A program made the position numbers and the translations under genes. A DNA stretch of 64,000 nt from an uncultured Lachnospiraceae bacterium (lineage in GTDB: Bacteria > Bacillota > Clostridia > Lachnospirales > Lachnospiraceae), in NCBI GenBank assembly GCA_910586355.1, contig CAJUHJ010000003.1, positions 62,001 through 126,000 on the forward strand, written 5' to 3'. Of this stretch, positions 7,345 to 16,259 are shown piece after piece. A model generated the notes under the pieces. It saw only the letters and a program-made list of their open reading frames with translations. It made no database searches and was not told the origin of the DNA. Within the stretch, counting starts at the first letter, position 1. The number at the start of each line of letters is the position of its first letter.

Positions 7345-9214
7345 TTTTTCCTGCTTTCATTTTTCCTATTATAATACAAACACTTTGCGCTTCTAATGTA
7401 TACCAATCCTCATGCAGTTCCTCAAGCTCAGGTAAAAACGCATTTTTCAGCGCCGTATCCATTGAAAGATACCAGCATCTGTCCTCTTTTAGCTGAGGCA
7501 CCGCCAGTTTTTTTGGAAAATCCGAAAAATTAAATCCTACATAAATGTCTTCGTTTTCATCTGCATATTTACCACAATAAAGAATTCCCACGGATTTCCA
7601 GTTTGAAAATCCCGGCACAATCCATGCGTCTTCACCATGATAAGACAAATCAGGATAACCGCAGGCAAGCGTATCTGCTAACGCCATGGGTTTTTCCATG
7701 CGAAGTATAGCATGATCTCTCCGAAAAGCTATCATCTGCTTCATATATTTTAAAAAATCTTTTGACTGCCTTGACCCGCTCCAGTCTTTCCAGCCAATCG
7801 GATTGTCCTGACAATACGCATTATTATTTCCGTTCTGGGAATTGTTGTCTTCATCTCCCGACATAATCATCGGCACTCCCTGTGACAAAAACAGCATTGC
7901 AACCGCATTTTTCATACGACGGTCACGCAGTTTGTATACATTTCTGCTGGTCGTTTCTCCTTCTACCCCGCAGTTAATACTGTAATTCCAAACCATCCCG
8001 TCAGTGTTATTTTCTCCGTTTGCCTCATTATGTTTACTTTCATATGCAAATAAGTCTTTTAATGTAAATCCATTATGATCCGCAATATAATTAATATATC
8101 CAAGTTTTGTATTTTGCTTCTTCATCTGGTCTGCAATCTGCCAGACGCTTCCGTCAATACCGCTCGCCAGTTTGCGGCATGGGTATAAAAATTCATCCGT
8201 ATCTAAAAATGCCCTTGGATATTTATCTTCCTCTTCCGGCACCATGCCTTGCGACAAATTCTTATAAAAGAACTTTGTCCTCCCCAAATAAGCATCTTTT
8301 AGCAAATACTGCATTGGAATCTGATTCCCCTGTAAATGAAATCCATCTACATGATACTCCCTGACCCAGTAGCGCAGTACAGCAAAGATCCGGTCTAATG
8401 GCACTGTATCCGGAAAATCCATTTCCAAAATACATTCTATGCCTTTTTTGTGCATTTGAAGAATACATTTCTTTAATTCAATATCCGGCGTCTGACTCGC
8501 AGCATAACCCGCCTTTGGAGCAAAGTACATGCCTTCTCCATATCCCCAATAATTTATCTTATGCAGGCGTGTTGCTTTTGGCTTTTGTATTCTGTCCTTT
8601 TTTTTCGAATGCCATTTAATGTATTTTGGTAATTCCTCAGCTTCTTGAAATACCAATTCTTCAAATTCATACACTGGCATTAATTCTATGGACGTTATGC
8701 CTAAAGATTTTAAATAGGGAAGTTTCCTCGTCAATCCCAAAAACGTCCCCCGGTCCGGCGTCTTTTCCGGCAGTCCCATTGTAAATCCCCTGACATGGAG
8801 TTTATAAAGCACCATATCTTTTCTTGGGATATCCACTTCACAATCTCCACGCCAGGAAAAATGATTCTCTTCACAGCGGCAGCGCAATATTTCGTCTGCG
8901 CTGCGGTTCTTGTCAGCCCAGGTATCCCTCCCTACAATTCTCTTCGCATATGGATCTGCAATAATCTCACCATCTATCCAGAAATTATAATCATATTCTT
9001 CTAAATTTAATCCATCTGCCTGTACAGCGCGAAGATTTCCTTTGGAAAACTCCGGCGATACAGACAATTCTGTTGGCTTTTTTGACTGATTTCTTTTATA
9101 AAGCAGAATTTTACAGTCGGACTCTTTTCTGCATTCGATGCAAAAATTTGCTCCCGTTCTTCCTTTGACTGCTCCTAATCTGGAGAAATCCCCTTTTCTC
9201 AAGTTAAATTCCAT
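7304..9214 (-). CDS. GH13-fold glycogen-debranching-like protein with missing catalytic residues
   Basis: It resembles GlgX/isoamylase-type GH13 proteins: an N-terminal CBM48-like beta domain (to about residue 125), then a TIM barrel (LYKLHVRGFTMG, LPYLKSLGITSIELMPVYEFEE, NYWGYG) and a C-terminal beta domain. The catalytic sites are degenerate. Region I lacks the DVVYNH block, region II reads DGFHLQGN instead of DGFRFDLA (nucleophile Asp to Gln, codon 8330-8332), no region III glutamate is recognisable, and region IV reads YIADHNGFTL instead of AHDGFTL (Asp to Asn, codon 8072-8074). It is likely a glycan-binding or regulatory pseudo-enzyme. Start at 9214 is chosen for AAAGGTG nine bases upstream; 9235 is an alternative. 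The reading frame is intact, so it is under selection rather than decaying. Confidence 0.75.
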   Translation of the reverse strand: MEFNLRKGDFSRLGAVKGRTGANFCIECRKESDCKILLYKRNQSKKPTELSVSPEFSKGNLRAVQADGLNLEEYDYNFWIDGEIIADPYAKRIVGRDTWADKNRSADEILRCRCEENHFSWRGDCEVDIPRKDMVLYKLHVRGFTMGLPEKTPDRGTFLGLTRKLPYLKSLGITSIELMPVYEFEELVFQEAEELPKYIKWHSKKKDRIQKPKATRLHKINYWGYGEGMYFAPKAGYAASQTPDIELKKCILQMHKKGIECILEMDFPDTVPLDRIFAVLRYWVREYHVDGFHLQGNQIPMQYLLKDAYLGRTKFFYKNLSQGMVPEEEDKYPRAFLDTDEFLYPCRKLASGIDGSVWQIADQMKKQNTKLGYINYIADHNGFTLKDLFAYESKHNEANGENNTDGMVWNYSINCGVEGETTSRNVYKLRDRRMKNAVAMLFLSQGVPMIMSGDEDNNSQNGNNNAYCQDNPIGWKDWSGSRQSKDFLKYMKQMIAFRRDHAILRMEKPMALADTLACGYPDLSYHGEDAWIVPGFSNWKSVGILYCGKYADENEDIYVGFNFSDFPKKLAVPQLKEDRCWYLSMDTALKNAFLPELEELHEDWYTLEAQSVCIIIGKMKAGKNESVAAFKNDTAP

Positions 9215-9259
9215 ATTAAGTATCACCTTTTTCATCCTAAACTAAGCAAGTACATGGGT

Positions 9260-9268
9260 ATTATAACA
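9260..9268 (-). promoter_or_regulatory. Extended -10 promoter for the GH13-DUF5662-trpS run
   Basis: The minus strand reads TGTTATAAT, an extended -10 (TGnTATAAT), about 45 bases upstream of the chosen GH13 start. No good -35 is visible, which is usual for extended -10 promoters. The rest of 9236-9383 shows no gene. Confidence 0.5.
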
Positions 9269-9383
9269 TCATTTTCCTTCTTTTGTATAGTTTTTTCTAA
9301 TATTTCACACATACAAGCCGGAATTTATCTGAAAAAAGCAACAAATACTGGCGCTATACAGTCACGAAAAACCTCATACTCCA

Positions 9384-11507
9384 CTACACCTCAAAAATCA
9401 AATCTCCATACGACGGCATCGGCCACATTTCTTTATCTACAATCATTTCCAATTTATCTACCGGAGTCCTAAGCTCTGTCATCACTTTCATTACAACATC
9501 ACGGTAAAATACCGCCTGTTTTCTGCCTGCTTCTATTAAAGTTCCCTGTTCCGCCACTTCTTCTAACCGCAATAAAGCCGTTCTGGTCTGGGAAAGTAAG
9601 GCAGATACTTCTTTCAATAATTCTGTTTGGACGCTGACATCTGCATCACAGGCTGATTTTACTGCATTGATAGAATCTGCAAGCGCTTTCGTATATTTAA
9701 TGACCGCAGGGATAATCTGCTTTCCAGCAATATCAATCATCGCCCTTGCTTCAATATTAATTTCTTTTGCATATGTTTCGTACTCAATTTCAACGCGGGA
9801 ATCAAGCTCTGCTTTTGTAAATACTCCGAACTTTTCAAATAATTGAACCGATTTTTCTGTATTTAACGCTGGAATTGCATCTACCATAGAGGTAATATTT
9901 GATAATCCACGTTTTTCTGCTTCTTTCACCCATTCCTCAGAATAACCGTTTCCATTAAAGACAATCCGCTGATGTTCTGTTGCATTTTTCTTAATCAAAT
10001 CATGCAGAGCCATCTCAAAATCATCTGAATTTTCTAATATATCACAAGCTTCCGAAAACGCTTCTGCTACAATCGTATTCAATACGACGTTCGGCTGGGC
10101 AATGGAATCCTGTGAACCAAGCATACGAAATTCGAATTTATTTCCAGTAAATGCAAACGGCGACGTCCGGTTGCGGTCTGTTGCGTCTTTCATAAAATCA
10201 GGCAGTGTTTTTACGCCCGTCTCTAACATACTTCCCATGATACTGTGCGTTGCTTCACCGGTGCTGATTAACTGCGACAGCACATCCTGCAGCTGTTCAC
10301 CTAAAAATACGGAAATAATCGCCGGAGGAGCTTCATTTGCACCAAGCCTGTGGTCGTTGCCAACGTCTGCCGCTGATTCCCTAAGTAAATCTGCATGAAC
10401 ATCAACCGCCTTTAAAATACAAGTGAGCACTAACAAAAATTGAAAATTTTCATGCGGTGTAACGCCCGGTTCTAACAGATTGATTCCATCATCTGTTATC
10501 ATAGACCAGTTATTGTGCTTTCCGGAACCATTTACGCCGGCAAACGGCTTCTCATGCATCAGACATTGTAATCCGTGACGGCCGGCCACCTTTTTTAATG
10601 TTTCCATTACAAGCTGATTGTGATCGACTGCAACATTTGCAGAAGCATAAATCGGAGCCAGTTCATGCTGCGCTGGAGCAACTTCATTATGCTGTGTTTT
10701 AGCGGAAACACCCAATTTCCAAAGTTCTTTATTCACATCGCGCATATAAGCTGCAATTCTTTCCCGGATACTACCAAAATAGTGATCGTCCATTTCCTGA
10801 CCTTTTGGAGGCATTGCCCCAAATAAGGTACGTCCGGTAAAAATCAAATCTTTTCGCTTTAAATATTTTTCTCTGTCTACAATAAAATACTCCTGTTCCG
10901 GCCCTACTGAAGTCATTACTTTTTTGGAAGTATGATTGCCGAACAGCTTAATCAAACGCAGCGCCTGGTCGTTGACAGCTTCCATAGAACGCAGAAGCGG
11001 CGTTTTCTGATCTAATGCTTCTCCTGTATAAGAACAGAATGCCGTTGGTATACAAAGCGTTGCGCCCGCCGCATCCTGTCTGACAAATGCCGGAGAAGTA
11101 CAATCCCATGCAGTATATCCTCTCGCCTCAAACGTTGCCCTAAGACCGCCGGACGGAAAGGAAGATGCATCCGGCTCCCCTTTGATTAATTCTTTTCCAG
11201 AAAAACTCATTAACACTTTTCCATTTTCCATTGGAGCTGTAATAAAAGAATCGTGCTTTTCCGCCGTTACCCCAGTCATCGGCTGAAACCAATGTGTATA
11301 ATGGGTGGCTCCTTTTTCAATGGCCCATTCTTTCATCTCATGTGCAATAACGTCGGCTGTATTCAAATCCAGTTCTTTTCCTTCCCGAAGCGTCTGTTTT
11401 AATTTCTGGTAAATCTTTTTCGGAAGCCGTTCCCGCATAACGGAATCATTAAATACATTTTCCCCAAAAATATCAGCCACATTATAATATTCAGTACATT
11501 TTTCCAT
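9384..11507 (-). CDS. glnN: Glutamine synthetase type III
   Basis: A GSIII (GlnN) enzyme of 707 residues that makes glutamine from glutamate, ammonia and ATP. This large type is found in Bacteroides, cyanobacteria and many Clostridia. Visible blocks are the N-terminal DIFGENVFNDSVMRERLPK, a VGPEQEYFIVD glutamate/metal site, KTQHNEVAPAQHELAP, FAGVNGSGKHNNWS (ATP/metal) and RNRTSPFAFTGNKFEFRMLGS. The start at 11507 fits an AAAGGA nine bases upstream; the upstream ATG would translate through the leader. A terminator-like hairpin lies 23 bases upstream of the start, so leader attenuation is possible. It is the main ammonium assimilation gene in the window. Confidence 0.95.
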   Translation of the reverse strand: MEKCTEYYNVADIFGENVFNDSVMRERLPKKIYQKLKQTLREGKELDLNTADVIAHEMKEWAIEKGATHYTHWFQPMTGVTAEKHDSFITAPMENGKVLMSFSGKELIKGEPDASSFPSGGLRATFEARGYTAWDCTSPAFVRQDAAGATLCIPTAFCSYTGEALDQKTPLLRSMEAVNDQALRLIKLFGNHTSKKVMTSVGPEQEYFIVDREKYLKRKDLIFTGRTLFGAMPPKGQEMDDHYFGSIRERIAAYMRDVNKELWKLGVSAKTQHNEVAPAQHELAPIYASANVAVDHNQLVMETLKKVAGRHGLQCLMHEKPFAGVNGSGKHNNWSMITDDGINLLEPGVTPHENFQFLLVLTCILKAVDVHADLLRESAADVGNDHRLGANEAPPAIISVFLGEQLQDVLSQLISTGEATHSIMGSMLETGVKTLPDFMKDATDRNRTSPFAFTGNKFEFRMLGSQDSIAQPNVVLNTIVAEAFSEACDILENSDDFEMALHDLIKKNATEHQRIVFNGNGYSEEWVKEAEKRGLSNITSMVDAIPALNTEKSVQLFEKFGVFTKAELDSRVEIEYETYAKEINIEARAMIDIAGKQIIPAVIKYTKALADSINAVKSACDADVSVQTELLKEVSALLSQTRTALLRLEEVAEQGTLIEAGRKQAVFYRDVVMKVMTELRTPVDKLEMIVDKEMWPMPSYGDLIFEV

Positions 11508-11529
11508 AACTATGAATCCTTTCTGTTTG

Positions 11530-11562
11530 AAAAAAGGGTATTCCAACTAGTGGAACACCCTT
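11530..11562 (-). terminator. Terminator-like hairpin between fba and glnN
   Basis: On the minus strand a stem of about 11 bp (AGGGTGTTCCA with AGGGTATTCCA's complement, one mismatch) is followed by TTTTTTC. It lies about 120 bases past the fba stop but only 23 bases before the glnN start. It may end the por-fba message or act as an attenuator in the glnN leader. Confidence 0.7.
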
Positions 11563-11680
11563 GTTCATCTTTACACATTAATTTGAATCTGTTATTAAGA
11601 TACCTCAAACAAAATAAATATGCAATAGAAATTATATCCAATTTTTATTGACTTTTTATAAAAATTTTAGCCAACTTGAC

Positions 11681-12544
11681 TTAAGCCTTATTTACGGAAC
11701 CAAATAATTCCATTTTCTCTTTTACAGTTGCTTTGATTGCTTCTGCACCTGGAGCTAATAATTTACGAGGATCAAATCCTTTGCCTTCTAAGTCTTTGCC
11801 AGCTTCGATATACTTACGTGTAGCGTCTGCGAAAGACAACTGGCACTCTGTATTTACATTAATCTTAGCTACACCAAGAGAAATCGCCTTTTTAATCATA
11901 TCCTCTGGAATACCTGTGCCCCCATGAAGTACTAACGGCATATCGCCTGTCAATTTCTGGATAGCGTCTAATGTTTCAAAGCTAAGGCCAGCCCAGTTTG
12001 CCGGATATTTCCCATGGATATTGCCAATGCCTGCTGCAAGCATATCAATGCCAAGATCAGCAATTGATTTACATTCCTGAGGATCTGCACATTCGCCCAT
12101 TCCTACAACGCCGTCTTCTTCTCCGCCAATGGAACCAACTTCTGCTTCAATGGAAATTCCCTTGTCATGTGCCAACTGTACCAATTCTTTTGTCTTAGAA
12201 ACGTTCTCATCAATCGGATAATGGGAACCGTCGAACATGATGGATGAAAATCCTGCTTCTACGCATTTTAAACATCCTTCATAAGAACCGTGATCTAAGT
12301 GCAAAGCAACCGGAACTGTAATATTTAACTCTTCTATCATTGCCTTTACCATTGCGGCAACTGTCTTAAAGCCTGTCATATATTTTCCGGCTCCCTCGGA
12401 TACACCAAGGATAACCGGAGAATTTAACTCCTGTGCTGTTAAAAGAATCGATTTTGTCCATTCTAAGTTATTGATATTGAACTGACCTACTGCATAATGG
12501 CCAGCTTTTGCTTTGTCAAGCATTTCTTTTGCAGATACTAACAT
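11681..12544 (-). CDS. fba: Class II fructose-1,6-bisphosphate aldolase
   Basis: A zinc-dependent aldolase that splits fructose-1,6-bisphosphate into dihydroxyacetone phosphate and glyceraldehyde 3-phosphate. The class II signatures are plain: ALHLDHGSYEGCLKCVEAGFSSIMFDGS (zinc histidine and DHGS), GSIGGEEDGV, LHGGTGIP and KINVNTECQ. It has 287 residues, the usual size. It starts 22 bases after the por stop with an AGGAGAGA ribosome site, so it is probably co-transcribed with por and ended by the hairpin at 11530-11562. Confidence 0.97.
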   Translation of the reverse strand: MLVSAKEMLDKAKAGHYAVGQFNINNLEWTKSILLTAQELNSPVILGVSEGAGKYMTGFKTVAAMVKAMIEELNITVPVALHLDHGSYEGCLKCVEAGFSSIMFDGSHYPIDENVSKTKELVQLAHDKGISIEAEVGSIGGEEDGVVGMGECADPQECKSIADLGIDMLAAGIGNIHGKYPANWAGLSFETLDAIQKLTGDMPLVLHGGTGIPEDMIKKAISLGVAKINVNTECQLSFADATRKYIEAGKDLEGKGFDPRKLLAPGAEAIKATVKEKMELFGSVNKA

Positions 12545-12566
12545 AATTTTGTCTCTCCTTTTTTCA

Positions 12567-15500
12567 TTATTTGTAAAGTTCTACTAATCTTAACAAATGT
12601 TCATAACGGTCTTTTGCAGCCTGCTCTGATTCTGCGAACAGTTTTTCTGCGCGATCCGGGAAGGATCTTGCCAGACGGCTGTAACGTGTCTCGTTATTTA
12701 AGAAATCCTGATATGTGCCGTCGCCCGGTTTGGACGTTAGAGTAAATGGATTTTTGCCTTCTGCCTTTAATGCCGGATTGAATGAGAAGAGATTCCAGTA
12801 ACCTGCTGCAACTGCTTTCTTCATCTCGTCCTGGCAGTGGTTCATACCGCCTTTTACACCGTGTAACTCACATGGTGCATAACCGATAATCAAGGATGGC
12901 CCGTTGTATGCTTCTGCTTCTGCAATGACTTTAACAGCCTGAGCCATATTTGCGCCAAGTGCAATCTGTGCTACATACACATAACCATAGCTCATAGCGA
13001 TTTCTGCAAGGCTCTTTTTGCCAATGTCTTTACCGGAAGCTGCAAACTGGCAAACCTCGCCGATATTGGATGCTTTTGAAGCCTGGCCGCCGGTATTGGA
13101 GTACATCTCTGTATCAAATACCATAACGTTTACGTTCTCGCCGGAAGCAAGCACATGATCTAATCCGCCGAAACCGATGTCATAAGCCCATCCGTCTCCT
13201 CCGAAAATCCAGATAGATTTCTTAGCAAGATAGTCTTTCTTTTCAAGAGCAGCCTGTGCATCCGGGCACCCTGCTGCTGCAGCTTTCTCCAATTCTGCAA
13301 CAAGCGCATCTGTTGCTGCTGCATTTTCTCTTGTATCTTCTTTTGTTTCCATAAATTTAGCAAAAGCATCTTTGATTTCTGCGCTTGCTTTATCGCTGGA
13401 TGCAGTTTTTTGAGCGCTTGCAATCGCCTGGTCGCGAAGTACTTTCTGTCCAATCTGCATACCAAGGCCATGCTCTGCGTTATCCTCAAATAAGGAGTTT
13501 GCCCAAGCCGGGCCTTTCTTTGTATCTTTATTTACTGTATATGGTGATGTTGCAGCCGGGCCGCCCCAGATAGAGGAACATCCTGTTGCATTGGAGATAT
13601 ACATATGCTCTCCAAATAACTGCGTAATTAAACGTGCATAAGAAGTTTCTGCACAGCCTGCACAAGAACCGGAGAACTCAAGCAGCGGCTGGTTGAACTG
13701 AGAGCCTTTTACGGTATTGTCTGCCGGCATACCCGGTTTTTTGCCTACGTTTGCAACTAAGTAATCAAATACCGGCTGCTCTGCTGCCTGTGATTCCTGC
13801 GGAACCATTTCGATTGCGCCTACCGGACATACAGTGATACATTCGCCGCATCCCATACAATCCAGCGGGGATACGCTCATCGTATATTTATACTCGCCTG
13901 CTTTTGGCTTCATTTCTGCTAATTTAATATTTTCCGGAGCCGCTTTTACTTCTTCGTCGCTTAACATAAACGGACGAATTGTAGCATGGGAACATACAAA
14001 AGCACACTGGTTACACTGAATACATTTCTCTGCGCTCCATGTCGGAACTGTAACGGCTGTACCGCGTTTTTCGTATGCAGCTGCTCCAAGTTCAAACTGT
14101 CCGTCTGGATTTTCAGAAAATGCGGATACCGGAAGGCTGTCGCCGTCCATTAAGGAAATCGGATCCATCAGTTCTTCTACCATCTTTACAGTCTTCGGAA
14201 GTCCTTTATATGGCTCTTTTGCCGGATCTGCCGCCGGGTTCTTCCAGGAATCCGGAATCTCAACTTTATGTACTGCGTCAACGCCTGCGTCAATTGCTTT
14301 GTAGTTCATCTCTACAACTGCATCGCCCTTTTTGCCATAAGATTTCTTTGCAGCGGCTTTCATAAAGTCAACTGCTTCTTCAATCGGCATTACGTTTGCG
14401 AGTTTGAAGAACGCGGACTGTAAAATCGTATTGGTACGTTTGCCCATACCGATTTCGATTGCTTTGTCAATCGCATTTATTGTATATAACTGAATGTTAT
14501 TGTCTGCAATATATTTCTTTGCTTCTGCATTTAAGTGGTGCTCTAATTCTTCGTCTGACCACTGGCAGTTAATCATAAATACTCCGCCTGGTTTTACATC
14601 CTGTACCATCTTAAAGCCTTTATTTACATAGGCCGGATTGTGACATGCTACAAAGTCAGCCTGATTGATATAATACGGGCTTCTGATTGGCTTATCGCCG
14701 AATCTTAAGTGAGAAATTGTAACTCCCCCTGTTTTCTTGGAGTCATACTGGAAGTACGCCTGAATGAATTTATCGGTATGGTCGCCGATAATCTTGGTTG
14801 AGTTTTTGTTTGCACCTACGGTACCGTCTCCGCCAAGACCCCAGAATTTACATTCTACTGTGCCTTCTGCTGCTGTGATTGGAGCTGGTTTTACTTCTGG
14901 AAGGCTTAAGTTTGTCACGTCGTCTACAATACCAATTGTGAAACGCGCTTTCGGAGCGTCTTTTTCTAACTCTTTGTATACGGCAAATACAGATGACGGC
15001 GGTGTATCTTTTGAACCTAATCCGTAACGTCCGCCTGTCAATACGACAGCATTCAGCCCAGCTTCACGAAGCGTAGCTGCAACGTCTAAGTACAACGGAT
15101 CTCCTAATGAGCCAGGTTCTTTTGTCCTGTCAAGAACAGCGACTTTCTTTGCTGTTTTTGGAAGCGCTTTTAAAAATGCATCGGATACCCATGGACGATA
15201 TAAACGTACTTTGATAAGTCCGACTTTTTCGCCTTTTGCCGTTAGATAATCAATTACTTCTTCTGCTACGTCGTTGATGGAACCCATAGCGACAATGACA
15301 CGGTCAGCATCTTCTGCTCCATAGTAATTGAACAAACCGTAATTTGTGCCAAGTTTTTCGTTTACTTTTGCCATGTATTTCTCAACGATTGCAGGCAGCG
15401 CATCATAAACCGGGTTGCAGGCTTCACGATGCTGGAAGAATACATCTCCGTTTTCGTGGGAACCGCGCATTGCCGGATGCTCTGGATTCAACGCATGGTC

Positions 15501-16112
15501 GCGGAATGCTTTTACAGCGTCCATATTGCACATTTCTTTCAAATCTGCAAAATCCCATTTCTCAATTTTCTGAATCTCATGGGATGTACGGAATCCGTCA
15601 AAGAAGTTGATAAACGGAACTTTTCCTTCGATTGTTGCTAAATGCGCAACCGGACTTAAGTCCATAACTTCCTGTGGGTTTGTCTCACATAACATTGCAA
15701 AGCCTGTCTGACGGCATGCATATACGTCACTGTGATCTCCGAAAATATTCAAAGACTGTGTAGCTACGGTACGCGCAGATACATCGAATACGCATGGAAG
15801 CTGCTCTCCGGCAATCTTGTACATATTCGGGATCATAAGCAAAAGACCCTGAGAAGCGGTAAAGGTAGTTGTCAGCGCGCCGGCTGCAAGGGAACCGTGA
15901 ACTGCGCCTGCCGCGCCGGCTTCTGATTCCATTTCTACTACTTTCACCTGATTTCCAAAAATGTTTTCCTGTCCTGCCGCAGACCACTGATCTACCGTAT
16001 CCGCCATTGGGCTGGAAGGAGTAATTGGGTAAATGGCAGCAACATCTGTAAAAGCATACGCTACATGTGCAGCAGCTGTGTTACCGTCCATTGACTGTTT
16101 TGCTCTTGACAT
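12567..16112 (-). CDS. nifJ: Pyruvate:ferredoxin (flavodoxin) oxidoreductase
   Basis: A single-chain PFOR of 1181 residues that decarboxylates pyruvate to acetyl-CoA and passes electrons to ferredoxin. The N-terminal thiamine/pyruvate domain has DVAAIYPITPSSPMADTVDQW. Next come the gamma domain (WGLGGDGTVGANKNS), two 4Fe-4S clusters (CIQCNQCAFVCSH, CMGCGECITVCPVG near residues 690-760), and the ThDP-binding domain (GCAGCAETSYARLITQLFG, GGDGWAYDIGFGGLDHV, DTEMYSNTGGQ). It has its own strong promoter and AGGAGG ribosome site. It feeds acetyl-CoA and reduced ferredoxin to fermentation and to hydrogenases. Confidence 0.98.
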   Translation of the reverse strand: MSRAKQSMDGNTAAAHVAYAFTDVAAIYPITPSSPMADTVDQWSAAGQENIFGNQVKVVEMESEAGAAGAVHGSLAAGALTTTFTASQGLLLMIPNMYKIAGEQLPCVFDVSARTVATQSLNIFGDHSDVYACRQTGFAMLCETNPQEVMDLSPVAHLATIEGKVPFINFFDGFRTSHEIQKIEKWDFADLKEMCNMDAVKAFRDHALNPEHPAMRGSHENGDVFFQHREACNPVYDALPAIVEKYMAKVNEKLGTNYGLFNYYGAEDADRVIVAMGSINDVAEEVIDYLTAKGEKVGLIKVRLYRPWVSDAFLKALPKTAKKVAVLDRTKEPGSLGDPLYLDVAATLREAGLNAVVLTGGRYGLGSKDTPPSSVFAVYKELEKDAPKARFTIGIVDDVTNLSLPEVKPAPITAAEGTVECKFWGLGGDGTVGANKNSTKIIGDHTDKFIQAYFQYDSKKTGGVTISHLRFGDKPIRSPYYINQADFVACHNPAYVNKGFKMVQDVKPGGVFMINCQWSDEELEHHLNAEAKKYIADNNIQLYTINAIDKAIEIGMGKRTNTILQSAFFKLANVMPIEEAVDFMKAAAKKSYGKKGDAVVEMNYKAIDAGVDAVHKVEIPDSWKNPAADPAKEPYKGLPKTVKMVEELMDPISLMDGDSLPVSAFSENPDGQFELGAAAYEKRGTAVTVPTWSAEKCIQCNQCAFVCSHATIRPFMLSDEEVKAAPENIKLAEMKPKAGEYKYTMSVSPLDCMGCGECITVCPVGAIEMVPQESQAAEQPVFDYLVANVGKKPGMPADNTVKGSQFNQPLLEFSGSCAGCAETSYARLITQLFGEHMYISNATGCSSIWGGPAATSPYTVNKDTKKGPAWANSLFEDNAEHGLGMQIGQKVLRDQAIASAQKTASSDKASAEIKDAFAKFMETKEDTRENAAATDALVAELEKAAAAGCPDAQAALEKKDYLAKKSIWIFGGDGWAYDIGFGGLDHVLASGENVNVMVFDTEMYSNTGGQASKASNIGEVCQFAASGKDIGKKSLAEIAMSYGYVYVAQIALGANMAQAVKVIAEAEAYNGPSLIIGYAPCELHGVKGGMNHCQDEMKKAVAAGYWNLFSFNPALKAEGKNPFTLTSKPGDGTYQDFLNNETRYSRLARSFPDRAEKLFAESEQAAKDRYEHLLRLVELYK

Positions 16113-16185
16113 TTGTTTTCCTCCTTAAAAGATGTATTGTTCTCTGTAATAATTTGTACGGTTTTTACGCCGTTCCTAATATAAT

Positions 16186-16214
16186 ACTATATAGTTCTTA
16201 TGCCAAAAAATCAA
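16186..16214 (-). promoter_or_regulatory. Sigma-A promoter for nifJ
   Basis: TTGATT (16209-16214), a 17-base spacer and TATAGT (16186-16191), about 70 bases upstream of the start codon. Placed in the intergenic gap between the hydrogenase-like gene and nifJ. Confidence 0.7.
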
Positions 16215-16259
16215 TACTTTACATGACATTTTTTGTATAAAATTTTGTTCTTTTGTCTG

